This document shows positions 50,901-59,344 of a DNA stretch of 64,000 nt, in pieces. Each line of letters starts with the position of its first letter. The stretch's first letter is position 1. Made by a program: the position numbers and the translations under genes. The DNA comes from Struthio camelus (lineage: Eukaryota; Chordata; Aves; Struthioniformes; Struthionidae), in NCBI RefSeq assembly GCF_040807025.1, contig NC_090942.1:78225987-78289986 (forward strand). Direction: 5' to 3'. Under the pieces are notes generated by a model. The model saw only the letters and a program-made list of their open reading frames with translations, was not told the DNA's origin and made no database searches.

Positions 50901-52632
50901 CCTCTCAGAGTAAGCTGTGCCACTAAGTTGGTATGGACAGTGCCCTGCCGCTGATCTTGGTGATCTGAGAGACCTAGTATAGTGCAGCTGCGTTCATAAG
51001 ATAACAGCAAATTAATACAACTATGCGAGTTGGCTTTCTATGGCCAATTGTATAGCCATGGAAACTAAGCTATTGAGAGCTGACATATTGCATAGTTGTT
51101 GTGCCTGGCCGCTGGAAACTGAGGTTAGCTGAGGATATTGAACGATCCGCTAATAGGAAATTGGGGTGCTATACTAACACATGAGCATTGTAAACATAAA
51201 CTTGCAACACTCAAATCTTAATAAGCTGAAATAATTAAATAGTATTCTTTTGGCTTCCTGTACGCTATAAATCTTTAAGAAGATGGTTTAAAAGAGCAAT
51301 AAAGATGTAGCTGTCCGGTCTGAATCCTAGCATTTTGGGGGTCATCCATCTATCTACATACTGTCCCTGTTCTCTAACGTACGCATCTATCAAGCACTAG
51401 CCAGCATAACTGCATCATTGGTAATGAAACGTTAAAAAACACTGTAGAAATGTTTGAAACTCCTTGAGAAATAAGACAGTAGGCACTGCACTGTGGGAGA
51501 GGTGCATAATTTTGTATTATCACACCAGGAAAAACTAGACAGGCATTAGCCATACATCCAACAAACAATGAAATGGTAAGAGCTAGTCGGTAACCTATGA
51601 TACGGAAACATCATTTTACAAGGGTACTAGGAGAGCAAACACATGCTATCTCTGTGCAACGGACTTTGAATTTTCTAGAAGGGGATCATCTTATTGCCAG
51701 GAAAAAAGTCACTCAAGAACGTGCTTAAAAAAAATAAAAAAAAAGTCTGTCCATCCCTGTTTGCTTCGGGTTTTACCAGGTGGGTTACAAAGCTACCATA
51801 TTGCCTGTCTCTTTGCAGACAGCGCTCTATCCATGTTAATTCAGCTTAAACGTTTTGCTTGGAAACGGAGGGGATAAGAAATGAAGAAACACGATACTGA
51901 AAGCACAGCTACCCAGGTGGTACAGAACAGCCAAAGGATGCGTTTACTGGAGAGAGAAACACTTGCACCGTTAACAGGAGACGCTGCCGGCACTGAAGGA
52001 GGGCAGCCAGAGCGCCGGGGAGCACATGCTCGCCCAGAGCCGCCCGGCTGGCCGCCCACGGTAAATCCGCGCCTCACAGCAGAAACCCCCCCGCCGGCCG
52101 CGTCCTGTTCCCCCGCCCGGGGCAGCGCCGTTACCCCGCGGGCAGGTCAGCCGAGCTCCGCGGCAGCGCAGCGGGCCGGGCGCCACCCGCAGCCCCCTCC
52201 GGCCTCCGCTGGTTCCCCACCTCGGCGGGCCCGCCCGAGGGCAGGCGCAGCCTCCTCTCCCCCGCCGAGGCGACCACCTCGCCGGGGCTCCGGCTGACAC
52301 CGGCGGGCACCTCCGCGGCCAACTTTCCCCCCCGCGCCGCGCCCGCGGCTGGCAGCGGGCAGAGGCCTCTCCCGCCGCCGCCGCCGCGGCCTCCCCGCGC
52401 GCCGCTGCCCAACGGCCGCCGCGGGCCGGGGAGGAGGCGACCCCCGGCCGGCCGCCCGCCTACCTGACTTGGGGTAGGTGACGATCCAGACGTCGCTGTC
52501 CCTCACCGGGAAATTGGCGATCTCCTCCATCTTCCCCCTGCAGAAGGGCGGCAGCCGCACCCCATTGTACTCGAAGTACTTGCTCTCGAACTCCCCCGGC
52601 GTGCTGGGGGTCTCGGCCTCGCTCTCCGCCAT
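23886..52632 (-). CDS. SULT4A1: SULT4A1, sulfotransferase family 4A member 1 (complete, 7 exons)
   Basis: Join: complement(23886..23998,28561..28699,30229..30323,33632..33758,33868..33948,35367..35497,52464..52632), 855 nt, 284 residues plus stop, no internal stop, all GT-AG. Features seen: PAPS phosphate loop TYPKSGT (52-58), the catalytic-position His111 in KSHLPY, the 3'-phosphate residues Arg133 and Ser141 in ARNPKDLVVSYY, and the dimer motif K254-xxx-TV-xxx-E263. The usual C-terminal RKGxxGDWK signature is replaced by GRVGLWKD, the family hallmark of SULT4A1. This is a cytosolic, mainly neuronal protein for which no sulfonation activity is firmly established; it forms dimers. The sequence is nearly invariant with mammals. 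Residue 59 is Gly, where I recall Ser in human. Confidence 0.97.
26444..26467. repeat. Perfect inverted repeat, 11-bp arms with 2-nt spacer
   Basis: TTGCACTTACT-AA-AGTAAGTGCAA. Each arm contains a splice-donor-like GTAAGT on one strand. It lies in SULT4A1 intron 6 upstream of the CR1. It could form a cruciform or hairpin; function unknown. Confidence 0.7.
27030..28250 (+). mobile_element. CR1 LINE, 3' part of the reverse transcriptase ORF plus 3' end
   Basis: Degenerate but collinear with CR1. Near 27,090 is the 'acccaggtcagttactctgacgatagtctgggcagagtaatag' region; near 27,260-27,320 'gataagattacag...aatagacttttgtagggcagttga' corresponds to the D-F-S-K-A-F-D block; near 27,470 'gatcagatttgcagataacaagaag' is the former F-A-D-D active-site block; near 27,650 'gatgctgttgcaaaaagtgccaa' and near 27,990-28,040 the terminal ORF segments; then the 3' end to about 28,250. 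Frameshifts and stops throughout. It lies antisense to SULT4A1 within intron 6. Start is approximate. Confidence 0.75.
28561..28699 (-). CDS. SULT4A1: SULT4A1 exon 6
   Basis: 139 nt between acceptor TCTCTTACAG and donor GGCAGGG|GTATGT. It encodes residues 202-247 plus the first base of Gly248. It has the helix MVEQLVRFLGVS and the SULT4A1-specific HCHQLIDQCCNAEALPVGR. The exon is shorter than the 181-nt counterpart of other SULTs, as expected for this subfamily, which lacks part of the PAPS-lid loop. Confidence 0.96.
28700..30228 (-). other. SULT4A1: SULT4A1 intron 5
   Basis: 1.5 kb, A+T-rich. Near 28735-28790 the string TTTTAAAATGAAT occurs twice about 37 bp apart. No gene or recognisable element otherwise. 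Confidence 0.7.
30229..30323 (-). CDS. SULT4A1: SULT4A1 exon 5
   Basis: 95 nt, again the family exon size, between acceptor TATCTGTAG and donor CACAAG|GTAGGT. It completes Leu170 and encodes 171-201 (GYGSWFEHVQEFWEHHMDAN, then VLFLKYEDMHK). YGSWFEHV is the conserved SULT motif leading into the substrate-side helix; LKYEDM is the conserved strand. Confidence 0.97.
30934..30957. promoter_or_regulatory. Palindromic CTCF-like site, 11-bp arms
   Basis: TTTTGCCCCCT-CT-AGGGGGCAAAA is a perfect inverted repeat with a 2-nt spacer. Within it, CCTCTAGGGGGCAA on the plus strand fits the CTCF core CCASYAGRKGGCRS at 12 of 14 positions. It is a sharp GC peak inside an A+T-rich intron. Confidence 0.45.
32724..32752. 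repeat. T17-A12 homopolymer junction
   Basis: Seventeen T followed directly by twelve A, self-complementary over 24 bp. Length is likely variable and assembly-sensitive. Confidence 0.9.
33632..33758 (-). CDS. SULT4A1: SULT4A1 exon 4
   Basis: 127 nt, the size of the matching exon throughout the SULT family, between acceptor CTTTCATAG and donor GACAAGT|GTAAGG. It encodes residues 128-169 and the first base of Leu170. It holds the 3'-phosphate-binding block with Arg133 and Ser141 (MARNPKDLVVSYYQFHRS) and ends RRFMNDK. Confidence 0.97.
33868..33948 (-). CDS. SULT4A1: SULT4A1 exon 3
   Basis: 81 nt, 27 whole codons (101-127), between acceptor TTTATTTTAG and donor TCTAAG|GTAAAA. It contains LIKSHLPYRFLP with His111, the position of the catalytic base in active SULTs. 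Only 109 bp of intron separate it from exon 4. Confidence 0.96.
33949..35366 (-). other. SULT4A1: SULT4A1 intron 2
   Basis: 1.4 kb with no recognisable gene, repeat or strong motif. Confidence 0.7.
35367..35497 (-). CDS. SULT4A1: SULT4A1 exon 2
   Basis: 131 nt between acceptor GGTTTATGCAG and donor ATCAAG|GTACAA. It completes Gly57 and encodes 58-100: T-G-L-L-Q-E-V-V-Y-L, then the acidic GADPDEIGLMNIDEQ stretch and PQPGLDIIK. The second residue (59) is Gly encoded by GGC, whereas I recall Ser in human SULT4A1 and Thr in most SULTs at this loop position. Confidence 0.96.
44870..44990 (-). mobile_element. MIR SINE fragment
   Basis: On the minus strand it reads 'ggatttgatttcttggctagagagcctgtgaccttggataagtcatttaatctctttg', the conserved MIR core. 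Diverged, no target duplication seen. Confidence 0.65.
48920..48929. promoter_or_regulatory. Isolated TTGGCGCCAA palindrome
   Basis: A self-complementary 10-mer matching E2F core sequence and abutted NFI half-sites, in a CpG-poor intron. No other promoter signal nearby. Confidence 0.25.
50360..50540 (+). mobile_element. MIR SINE fragment
   Basis: 'ggggttctggattcacttctggctttgctgtggacctcctgcacgaccttggctaaatc' follows the MIR order: B-box-derived 'ggttct', then the 'tgaccttgggcaagtc' core. It lies in SULT4A1 intron 1 and is diverged at its 3' end. Confidence 0.6.
52464..52632 (-). CDS. SULT4A1: SULT4A1 exon 1 (start codon)
   Basis: The ATG at 52632-52630 has A at -3 and G at +4. The exon encodes residues 1-56 and the first base of Gly57, ending at donor AAGTCAG|GTAGGC. 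It begins MAESEAETPSTPGEFESKYF and ends in VTYPKS, the start of the PAPS-binding loop. The start agrees with the known N-terminus of the family, and the total length comes to exactly 284. A C-rich tract on the coding strand lies 34-47 nt upstream of the ATG. Confidence 0.97.
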
Positions 52633-52665
52633 CCTCTACCCTCCTGCTCCTGCCGCCGCCGCCGC

Positions 52666-52690
52666 GGGGGGGGGGGGGGAAGAGGGGGGG
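52666..52690 (+). repeat. G14/G7 tract just upstream of SULT4A1 start codon
   Basis: Fourteen consecutive G (52666-52679), then AAGA and seven G (52684-52690) on the plus strand, the template strand of SULT4A1. The coding strand is C-rich 34 nt upstream of the ATG. Potential quadruplex/i-motif; the length is prone to sequencing error. Confidence 0.8.
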
Positions 52691-52786
52691 TTGGCGCGGG
52701 GCCCCGGGCGCTCCTGCGGGCGGGCGGGCGAGCGGCGGCGGGCGCGGCAGCCCCTGCCCCCGGCACGCCCCACGCACGCACGGCGA

Positions 52787-52808
52787 GGGAGGGGAGGGGG
52801 CGGCGGGG
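52787..52808 (+). promoter_or_regulatory. Canonical G-quadruplex motif
   Basis: Four G-runs with loops of 1, 1 and 4 nt (GGG-A-GGGG-A-GGGGG-CGGC-GGGG), satisfying G3+N1-7. It lies 155-176 bp upstream of the SULT4A1 start codon, on the template strand. Confidence 0.6.
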
Positions 52809-52840
52809 CCGGGCCGGCGGCGCATGGGCCCCGCGCGCGG

Positions 52841-52848
52841 TGATGTCA
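52841..52848. promoter_or_regulatory. SULT4A1: CRE-like site, TGATGTCA
   Basis: One base from the consensus CRE TGACGTCA and close to ATF/CREB variants, about 210 bp upstream of the ATG. Mouse Sult4a1 has been reported to respond to CREB and ATF-2; whether this is the orthologous site would need alignment. Confidence 0.45.
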
Positions 52849-52874
52849 TGCGCGGCAGCCGCAGCGCGCGGCGC

Positions 52875-52910
52875 CAACGGCCGCTAACCGCCGGTAACGG
52901 CCGCTAACCG
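52875..52910 (+). promoter_or_regulatory. Four MYB-type motifs at exact 10-bp spacing (two 20-bp repeats)
   Basis: CAACGG (52875), TAACCG (52885), TAACGG (52895) and TAACCG (52905) each fit YAACNG and start exactly 10 bp apart, about one helical turn. They arise from a 20-bp unit present twice. They lie 243-278 bp upstream of the SULT4A1 ATG. Confidence 0.55.
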
Positions 52911-53393
52911 CCGCAGCGCCGCCTCGCCTCCCCCCACCCACCCCGCCGCCTTTTTCTTCCTCTCTGTCCTCCCCCCAGCGAGGCCGCCTCACACACACAC
53001 GACCCCGAGCGGCCAAGGGTGAAGGATGGAGGGAGGACTTGCCCACTTCGCTTTAACCCCACGGCTCAGCCCGCGCCACAAGGCTTCACCGCGGCACGGA
53101 CTGGCTTCGTGATGTGGGGCAGTGCGCTGGCGGTTGGCTGCGCAGGGGACCCGTCCCGCTCCTTGCGCCGAGCCCTGTGCACTGAACTGGGGAGGCGCAC
53201 ACACCCATTTTTTCCCATCAACACAGACCACCGTTGGCTCCTTTTACTGCTCAGGTTTAACGCCATCCCTGCTGGGACGCGATAAACCCTTCATCCTGGT
53301 GCCCTCCTCCTGATCCATGGGATGCCTCCTCTCCATATCTAGTAGGGTAAACAAATTTCCCAACAGTGCAGAGGCATTTTGCAGGTTGGCTCA

Positions 53394-53440
53394 GGCCTGA
53401 GCACCCGGACCTGGCCTGAGCACCCAGACCCAGCCTGAGC
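53394..53440 (+). repeat. Short GC-rich tandem repeat
   Basis: GGCCTGAGCACCCGGACCT is followed by GGCCTGAGCACCCAGACCCA and a partial GCCTGAGC. It lies in a GC-rich block (about 53,340-53,850) that ends with a TATA-like 'gcataaaagggg'. Confidence 0.6.
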
Positions 53441-54544
53441 AGGTGTAGCTGTGCCCAGCGGTCCCCAACCAATTCTGACTTGCTCACTGGACTTACCAGA
53501 TTGGCCTGAGATCTGACTTACTACCTTACCTTGCCTGATGCCTATCACCAACCCTGCCTGGGTGCTGTTTGGTAAAGGCATGGCCCTGCCCAAGCTGTGG
53601 TCACCCTCAGTTCCCAGCTCATCCTTTCTCACAGAGCAGCCCTGATCCTGCTGCTGCTGGTAGTTAATTATCAATAAGGCCTGGAGGACTAGGCTAGAGC
53701 TCAACCAGCACTCCTGGCTAGGCCCATGGGCAGAGGGAGTAGGGGTGGAGGGTCCAGGTGCTGCTGGTCAGGGTAGAGAAGGCCTACTGGTGCCTGAGAG
53801 GAAGGCATAAAAGGGGTCTAATCTCCTTTTGGGTCTGCCTGCACCGAAGAGGTGAAGGGTAGTGGGGTAGTTTGGTTTGACATGAATCAAAAGCGAGCAA
53901 TAATTCAACTAAGTTAAACTTCTCTAGTTTCTGGAAGGTCAGTAAGGAGTTTTGTTTTTGATAGCTTTTTTTAGCTTGTAATCATTCTTTACTTTGTGTT
54001 TAGTTGTATATGCTTCTGTCATGATATTAAAGTATAACAGAAATTCTTTGAAAGCTTCATATATAAAAAAATGCTAGTAGCGAGCAAGTACTTAAAAAAA
54101 GGAAAAATAATAAGTACAAAGTAGCAGCAAAGTGTGTGTGTGCTGTAGAAGGAGGCTTACAATGACAAGGAAATAGGTGCCTCTAAATATCAGTACCATT
54201 GTAGCTAATTTAAATTTAATATACAGAACTGTAAACAGCAACCAGCTGGAAGTTGTGTCCTGGCCAATTGTCAGTTCTACAGGAACAACCTCTGGGAAAG
54301 CAACAGTGAGGACAGTTGAGGTCAGTAGCTACTTTCTGCCTTTGCTCTTCAATCTACCAGCATGCATAAATCATGACCTTACTGTGGTTTATATATATTT
54401 GTTCTTACCGGTAATAAACTCCAGACATTCAAACTGTAATTAGAGCCAGTAAGAAGAGTTCACCAAAAAGCTTCTATCAAAAATACTATTTCATGGAACA
54501 AAAGTGGCTTGCAGAAATGTTTCAGTCTCAAAAAACGTTTAAAG

Positions 54545-54680
54545 AGAGCCCAATTCATCTTGAGTGATTGGCTAACAAGATTTGCCCAAGAAGCTGATAA
54601 CCTAGGTTCAAGTCCATATGATACTAACTTTAATTTCACACCTACTTCTTCCAGATTCTGAAATTAGAATTAGCTCTTGA
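54545..54680 (+). mobile_element. Possible MIR/tRNA-SINE fragment
   Basis: 'gctgataacctaggttcaagtcc' resembles the tRNA-derived head of MIR with a B-box-like GGTTCAAGTCC. The rest is too diverged to follow. Confidence 0.3.
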
Positions 54681-57019
54681 TGTCTAAAGTGACACATACA
54701 TACATACATATATAGTTATACCAAGTGGGCTATCAAGAATAACAAACAGTTGAGTATTCTATGTTTCAAGAGAATATTGTAAACTCGCAGTCAACTGGCA
54801 TTCTGGGACTGGCCCCTCTTGTTCTTTTTCCTATAGTGTTTCAAAAGGTCTGATTCCCTGCCACCCTCCTCCATCAAAAAAAAAAAAAAGCCACACAGAT
54901 TTCAAAACTTTAATTTTCTTTGGAAAACAGAATTGTAGGTTTCCTAGCCAACCTTAGAGGCAAAATGTATTTATTAAAATGCTTTTTTATGATTAAAAAT
55001 GTTAAGTTAAACTAGTAATGAATGACATACAAGTCCAACCCGATAGACAATGGCTTGAATTCTAGTCTCTGTTAATATTTATTTCCTTAAATTTAATTTC
55101 ATTTTTGGAACTGCTAACTTAGCCCTCAGGCATGTATATGGTGTTTGTTCAATATAGCGAGCGGAAGGATCTGATAATAGAAAAATTCTGATTCTGTTTT
55201 CCCTTTGAAGTTAATAGGAGTTGTACAAGTGTATCTCAGGGTAGAATTCAGCTTATGTAGAGCAAATAGCCAGACAGACATTATCACAAGGGACATAGCA
55301 ATAATTAGAACTGTCTCTTTAGCAATGAATGCTCTCACTTATCTTTTCAAATTTCACATTTCAAATGGAAGAACAATTGGAGCCCAATGTGGCTGTGAAG
55401 CTTAAGTGCCCTGGATTAACTGCACTTGGAAAGATCAGCCCTATATCAACAGCTGTGGCTGTATCAGGTACAGTAAGTCCTAATACAGGCATATTAGACC
55501 TAGAGTACTCAAACTGCACACCTGATATATGCATGTGGATAGTAAACATACTGGGATTTACTGCACAGGTACAGATCACTTGCTCAGTGCTTACTCAGAC
55601 CTGACATATCTGAGACGCATCAGGTTCACTGGGAATTCCAAGGCAGCTGAACTACAAAATGTATGAAGGCCGTTTGTTTAGGACTTCCCTGACAAGTGAC
55701 CACAGTCAGTAGCTCACAAAGTGAGGCAAAAGATTATTCACAGGTAGGGTAATCTACAACAAAAATGGTGAAGCTGGTAGACCAACATTCAGTTACTCAA
55801 GGGTATATGTACATGACCTGAGTATTAAAGCTAAATAAAAACCAAAAGATGGTGTAACAGGATGAACCATGATGGAGTATTTTACTTAGCTTCCAACTGG
55901 TTAGAAGTTGTGGAGGGAGTAACCCACAAAGTCCTTTTTGGTAGACTGCTTTTTTCTGTCTTTTTAAGAGAAAAATCTTAACCGTATTTCAGACTATCTG
56001 AATATATTCTGTAACACTTAGACTTAGACCCTTCTAAAATGTAACTGATCCCAGAACTTTTATCTATTCAGTGTTCCCATGAAGCAGTAGGAAGAAACAT
56101 AGGTGAAAAAAGTTGGATTCTCTCTCAGTGATGTAAATTAGGACTAACTTCACAGAAGTCCCTGGAGTTCTCTCTATGTAAAACTTAGATAGTACTTGTG
56201 AAAAGAAGATCCTAGAAACAGAATGAAATGCTGACCTTAGGAGAATGTTGTAATTAAGATCAGTGAAAATGGGATTCAACCCTGGAAACAGACTAGGTGT
56301 TGCTATGCTGTTTAGGTATGTCTGCATTTCTGTCACTACAAAAAGGAGTCCTAGACGTCTGTATTCCTGTAGAGCTATAAGGTGTTCCCTTGTCTTTACT
56401 TCAGACTTGCCTACTTACCATATGGAGCAACTGAAGAATGTCTCTGTCTTGAAATGTGTGTGCACTGTTGCAAACATAACAATGGGGTTTTGGCTTTCAA
56501 AATCTATCTGATGAAAAGATAAGCTTGGCAATGTTTTGTCTTACTTCTTTATTAAACTATTGTTACAGCAACCTGCATCAAGGTTGGAGGAAGGAGGACA
56601 TCATTCAGGAGGGAAATTTTCAGAGGAAGCTAGACTATTTGTGCATGCTAGGATGCCAACTGAAGTTTAGTTTTACAGATGAGATCTGTTGATGCTATCA
56701 CAAACGTTATATGAAGCCTCTGTTGTGATGTGCAAAGGACTGCATGTCTTATTATATTAATACAGTACGAAGCATGAATTACAAAATACGTTGCTTTTTG
56801 CTAGGGGTTTACATTTGTTCAGGAATACCTGTGAACTTTCAGAAATGTTTTTTTACCGACTTAGCCCAAGTATCTCTTGGCCCTCCAGAGGCTATATGCT
56901 AGAGTAGGAGCTGTAGCTTTGTGATATCTGAGTATAGGACTCCAATACAGCATCCTAATTCTTCTAGAGAATGTGGCTGAGGATCAAGCCGTTGATCTGC
57001 ACTCACCATTGTTTTTCTG

Positions 57020-57210
57020 TGTCCAGTACCTGCAATGGCATGAGAAATGAGTGTACTGGTCTCATAGCCAGGACACTAGGGAATCAGATCCCTTTTCTGC
57101 TACGGATTTATGTGTAGCCTCAGTTAACTCAATCTCCCTATGCTTCCATTTCCCCCTCTAAAACAGTATAAGAACTATAATCACCTCACAAGGCTATCTG
57201 AAGATGCATC
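57020..57210 (+). mobile_element. MIR SINE
   Basis: Nearly the whole MIR order can be followed: 'ggtctcatagccaggacactagg', 'cagatcccttttctgc', 'gtgtagcctcagttaactcaatctccctatgcttccatttcc', then 'aaaacagtataa...ctcacaaggctatctgaagatg'. Diverged. Confidence 0.7.
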
Positions 57211-57580
57211 TCTTACGTCTTATTACCCAAGCACAAGATTCAAGGTCTTTCTAGGAGGCAAGACTGATGCAAATCCTGTATTTCTCTGATGTAATCCTGA
57301 TCAATATGCCCAGAATGCAAGGGTTTATATTTCTCTCTCAAGTGCTCATAACTGATTTGAAAGAGAGCCCATTGCTCAGTGTCCCAGACTTCAAGACCAG
57401 TCAGTATTAAATTCAGTAGCAGTGTAAAGACCCATGTTGCAACTTCCAGAGGCAGGACATCACCATACAGTATCTTTCGCAAATTTACAGTGCTTCTAAA
57501 TTTGTAACATATGACGTTTCGAAGTAACACGCTCGGATCATGAGTGCATGTAAACTTCATGCATCACCTTTATTCTTGGC

Positions 57581-57604
57581 ACTACATTTCCCAGCAGGTG
57601 GTGC
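57581..57604 (+). promoter_or_regulatory. ZNF143/THAP11-like motif overlapping a CTCF-like motif
   Basis: ACTACATTTCCCAGCA (57581-57596) resembles the ZNF143 site ACTACAATTCCCAGMATGC. CCAGCAGGTGGTGC (57591-57604) fits the CTCF core with one mismatch. The two overlap by six bases. Confidence 0.4.
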
Positions 57605-58214
57605 AGGGAGAGACTTTTAGATAAGGTGAGCTTGCCTTATCACCAAATTGAGCAGGATAAGGACACACTTGCTCACTTTGCTGATACATCATATGGATTA
57701 AGCATGAATTGAGGGCAGGGACACAAAAGGAAAATGACTAAAAATAACCAGCAAGCTATGGTATCACCTTCAAAAGTAAAAATGCAAGAGATGCCAATAT
57801 TTCAGGTGAGTCAAAGCAGAGATCACATGAGAGGGAGACGAGCAGTAAACAAGTCAGCACTGCAAATTAATGACTTTGCTTTCCTAAAAGGTCAGAATTG
57901 CAATTTTGTAATCCTCCACGCAAATTATGCAATGATAGTTCCACCAGACAAGAGAGCAGGGGATAGCTTGCATAACTCAACTAGCTGCATTGTAAATATT
58001 CTCAGTGGGCTGCAGACTACTTTCGCCACCAGGACATTTTCAGCTGTATGCTATCCTTCTAGAATTTCAACTTGTGGCTATTTTTAAGAACAACTTGTAT
58101 TCAAAAAAAGGCCACTGGGGATAATTTTTGTAGTATGACTGTTTATGGCTGGGACTGAGCCATAAGGAAAAGAAAAATGCTGACTTAATCTGCTCAAGGT
58201 TGCACTGGAAGTGT

Positions 58215-58365
58215 TCACAGAAGCAATGTGGCCTTACAGATGGAGTGCTGGCCTGGGGCTTAGTGTACCTGGGTTCCATCGTGGACTCTCCTGCTACTTT
58301 CATAGGTGAACTTGGATGAGTTACCTTGTCAGTGTTAGCGTCAGTCACCCTTCATTTTGAAGGAG
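58215..58365 (+). mobile_element. MIR SINE fragment
   Basis: 'gatggagtgctggcctggggcttagtgtacctgggttccatcgtgg' then 'gaacttggatgagttacctt' follows the MIR head and core. No intact tail. Confidence 0.65.
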
Positions 58366-59280
58366 GACAGGGATTGTTAATTAGACTTATCTGTTCTTGG
58401 GGGAAAAACTAAAATTTAATAGTGATATATAACAATATTAATGATGCTTATTAATTAGTAGTATTATTATGCTCATTATTTGGGTTATTATTAAAATTGA
58501 AGCCAAATGGCATTGGGATTCATTTAAATGGTCTCTTAAAATAAGATCAGGGCACAGGGAAACAGACAACCAGTTAAGGAGTTAATTAGTGTGGCTTTCA
58601 CTGTATTCTTACAGTAACTATTTGTTCATTTTCTGTGTATTAGATGAGGCAAAAAACTGAATGACCTTCAGATAGACTAGTTTCATTATCCCTCCAAACT
58701 AAGGGCTGTATATACTATCTCATTTACAGCTGGCTTGTTTCTGAGGGACCTGATCTGAACATCTCAGTGATCAAGTACCTCAGACAAATCATCTCTACAG
58801 GAGCTTTTGCAATTGTTATGGTTGTAACACCACAGAAATTGCAGCCAAATGTGAGATGAACTGGATATGGCTGCTTTAGAGCTGAACTGAGAGTTATTTT
58901 CCTTTCAGAATGCCTCTGAATTTGTTTGGAGATGTTATTTCTTAAAATAAGCTGCTCTAGAAACAACATGGTACAGTTTTCCTCGATGAGAATTAGTGAG
59001 AACATTTTCATGTATATTCTTCTAAATATATTAGTAACTTTTTGTATTCACATGTGTATGCATGGAGATGTTAGGATGGATAATCACTCAAGGCCGAGTT
59101 CCTGAATGGACCTTCTGAGGCGCATGCTTTCATTATCAATTTTTCTGTTCAAACAGCTGCAGAATGTAATGTGCAATTAACTCTATAACTTGCTTGGAGC
59201 ACGTGTGTACGCGAAGACACCTTTGAGCTGACTCCGCACAAGCCAAGCTCAAGGAATAGTGCAGCCAGATTTGTGTGGTG

Positions 59281-59344
59281 ATATGGAAGCTGCAGTGCTT
59301 ACAGAAGGCAGTTCAGCCTTCTGTGTGCTGCTGAGCGACCGTAT
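59281..59344. ncRNA. Pre-miRNA-like hairpin (candidate)
   Basis: Two 29-nt arms with a 6-nt loop (AGTTCA). The loop-proximal nine base pairs (ACAGAAGGC with GCCTTCTGT) are perfect, and the base has ATAYGG and GCT pairing with a central asymmetric mismatch region. No match to a known miRNA family is claimed. Confidence 0.2.

Larger units (their letters stand above)
35498..52463 (-). other. SULT4A1: SULT4A1 intron 1
   Basis: 17 kb. Recognised content: A-runs at 35859-35876, 41010-41029 and 44677-44698; MIR copies near 44,870-44,990 and 50,360-50,540; a 25-bp near-duplication at 42308-42351 (CCCAATT..CTTAAGG twice); an isolated TTGGCGCCAA palindrome at 48920-48929; a 'gaaattttt'-rich relic near 50,040-50,300; and the CpG-island shore from 51,900. 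The many short open frames have no homology or splice support. Confidence 0.65.
52000..53060. promoter_or_regulatory. SULT4A1: CpG island and promoter of SULT4A1
   Basis: About 1 kb of dense CpG and GC sequence spanning exon 1 and its upstream flank. It contains a CRE-like site, a MYB-motif array, GC boxes and two G-rich tracts. No TATA box is evident, so dispersed initiation is likely. Long overlapping open frames on both strands are composition artefacts. Confidence 0.9.

Noticed and set aside
51881-53285. Multiple long open frames around SULT4A1 exon 1
   Set aside because: Same composition effect in the second CpG island. Only the frame giving the first 56 residues of SULT4A1 has homology and a correct splice donor.
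53340-53950. Possible solo LTR (GC-rich block with a TATA-like box and tandem repeat)
   Set aside because: I could not find TG...CA ends, a target duplication or any internal retroviral sequence. It may simply be the CpG-island shore.
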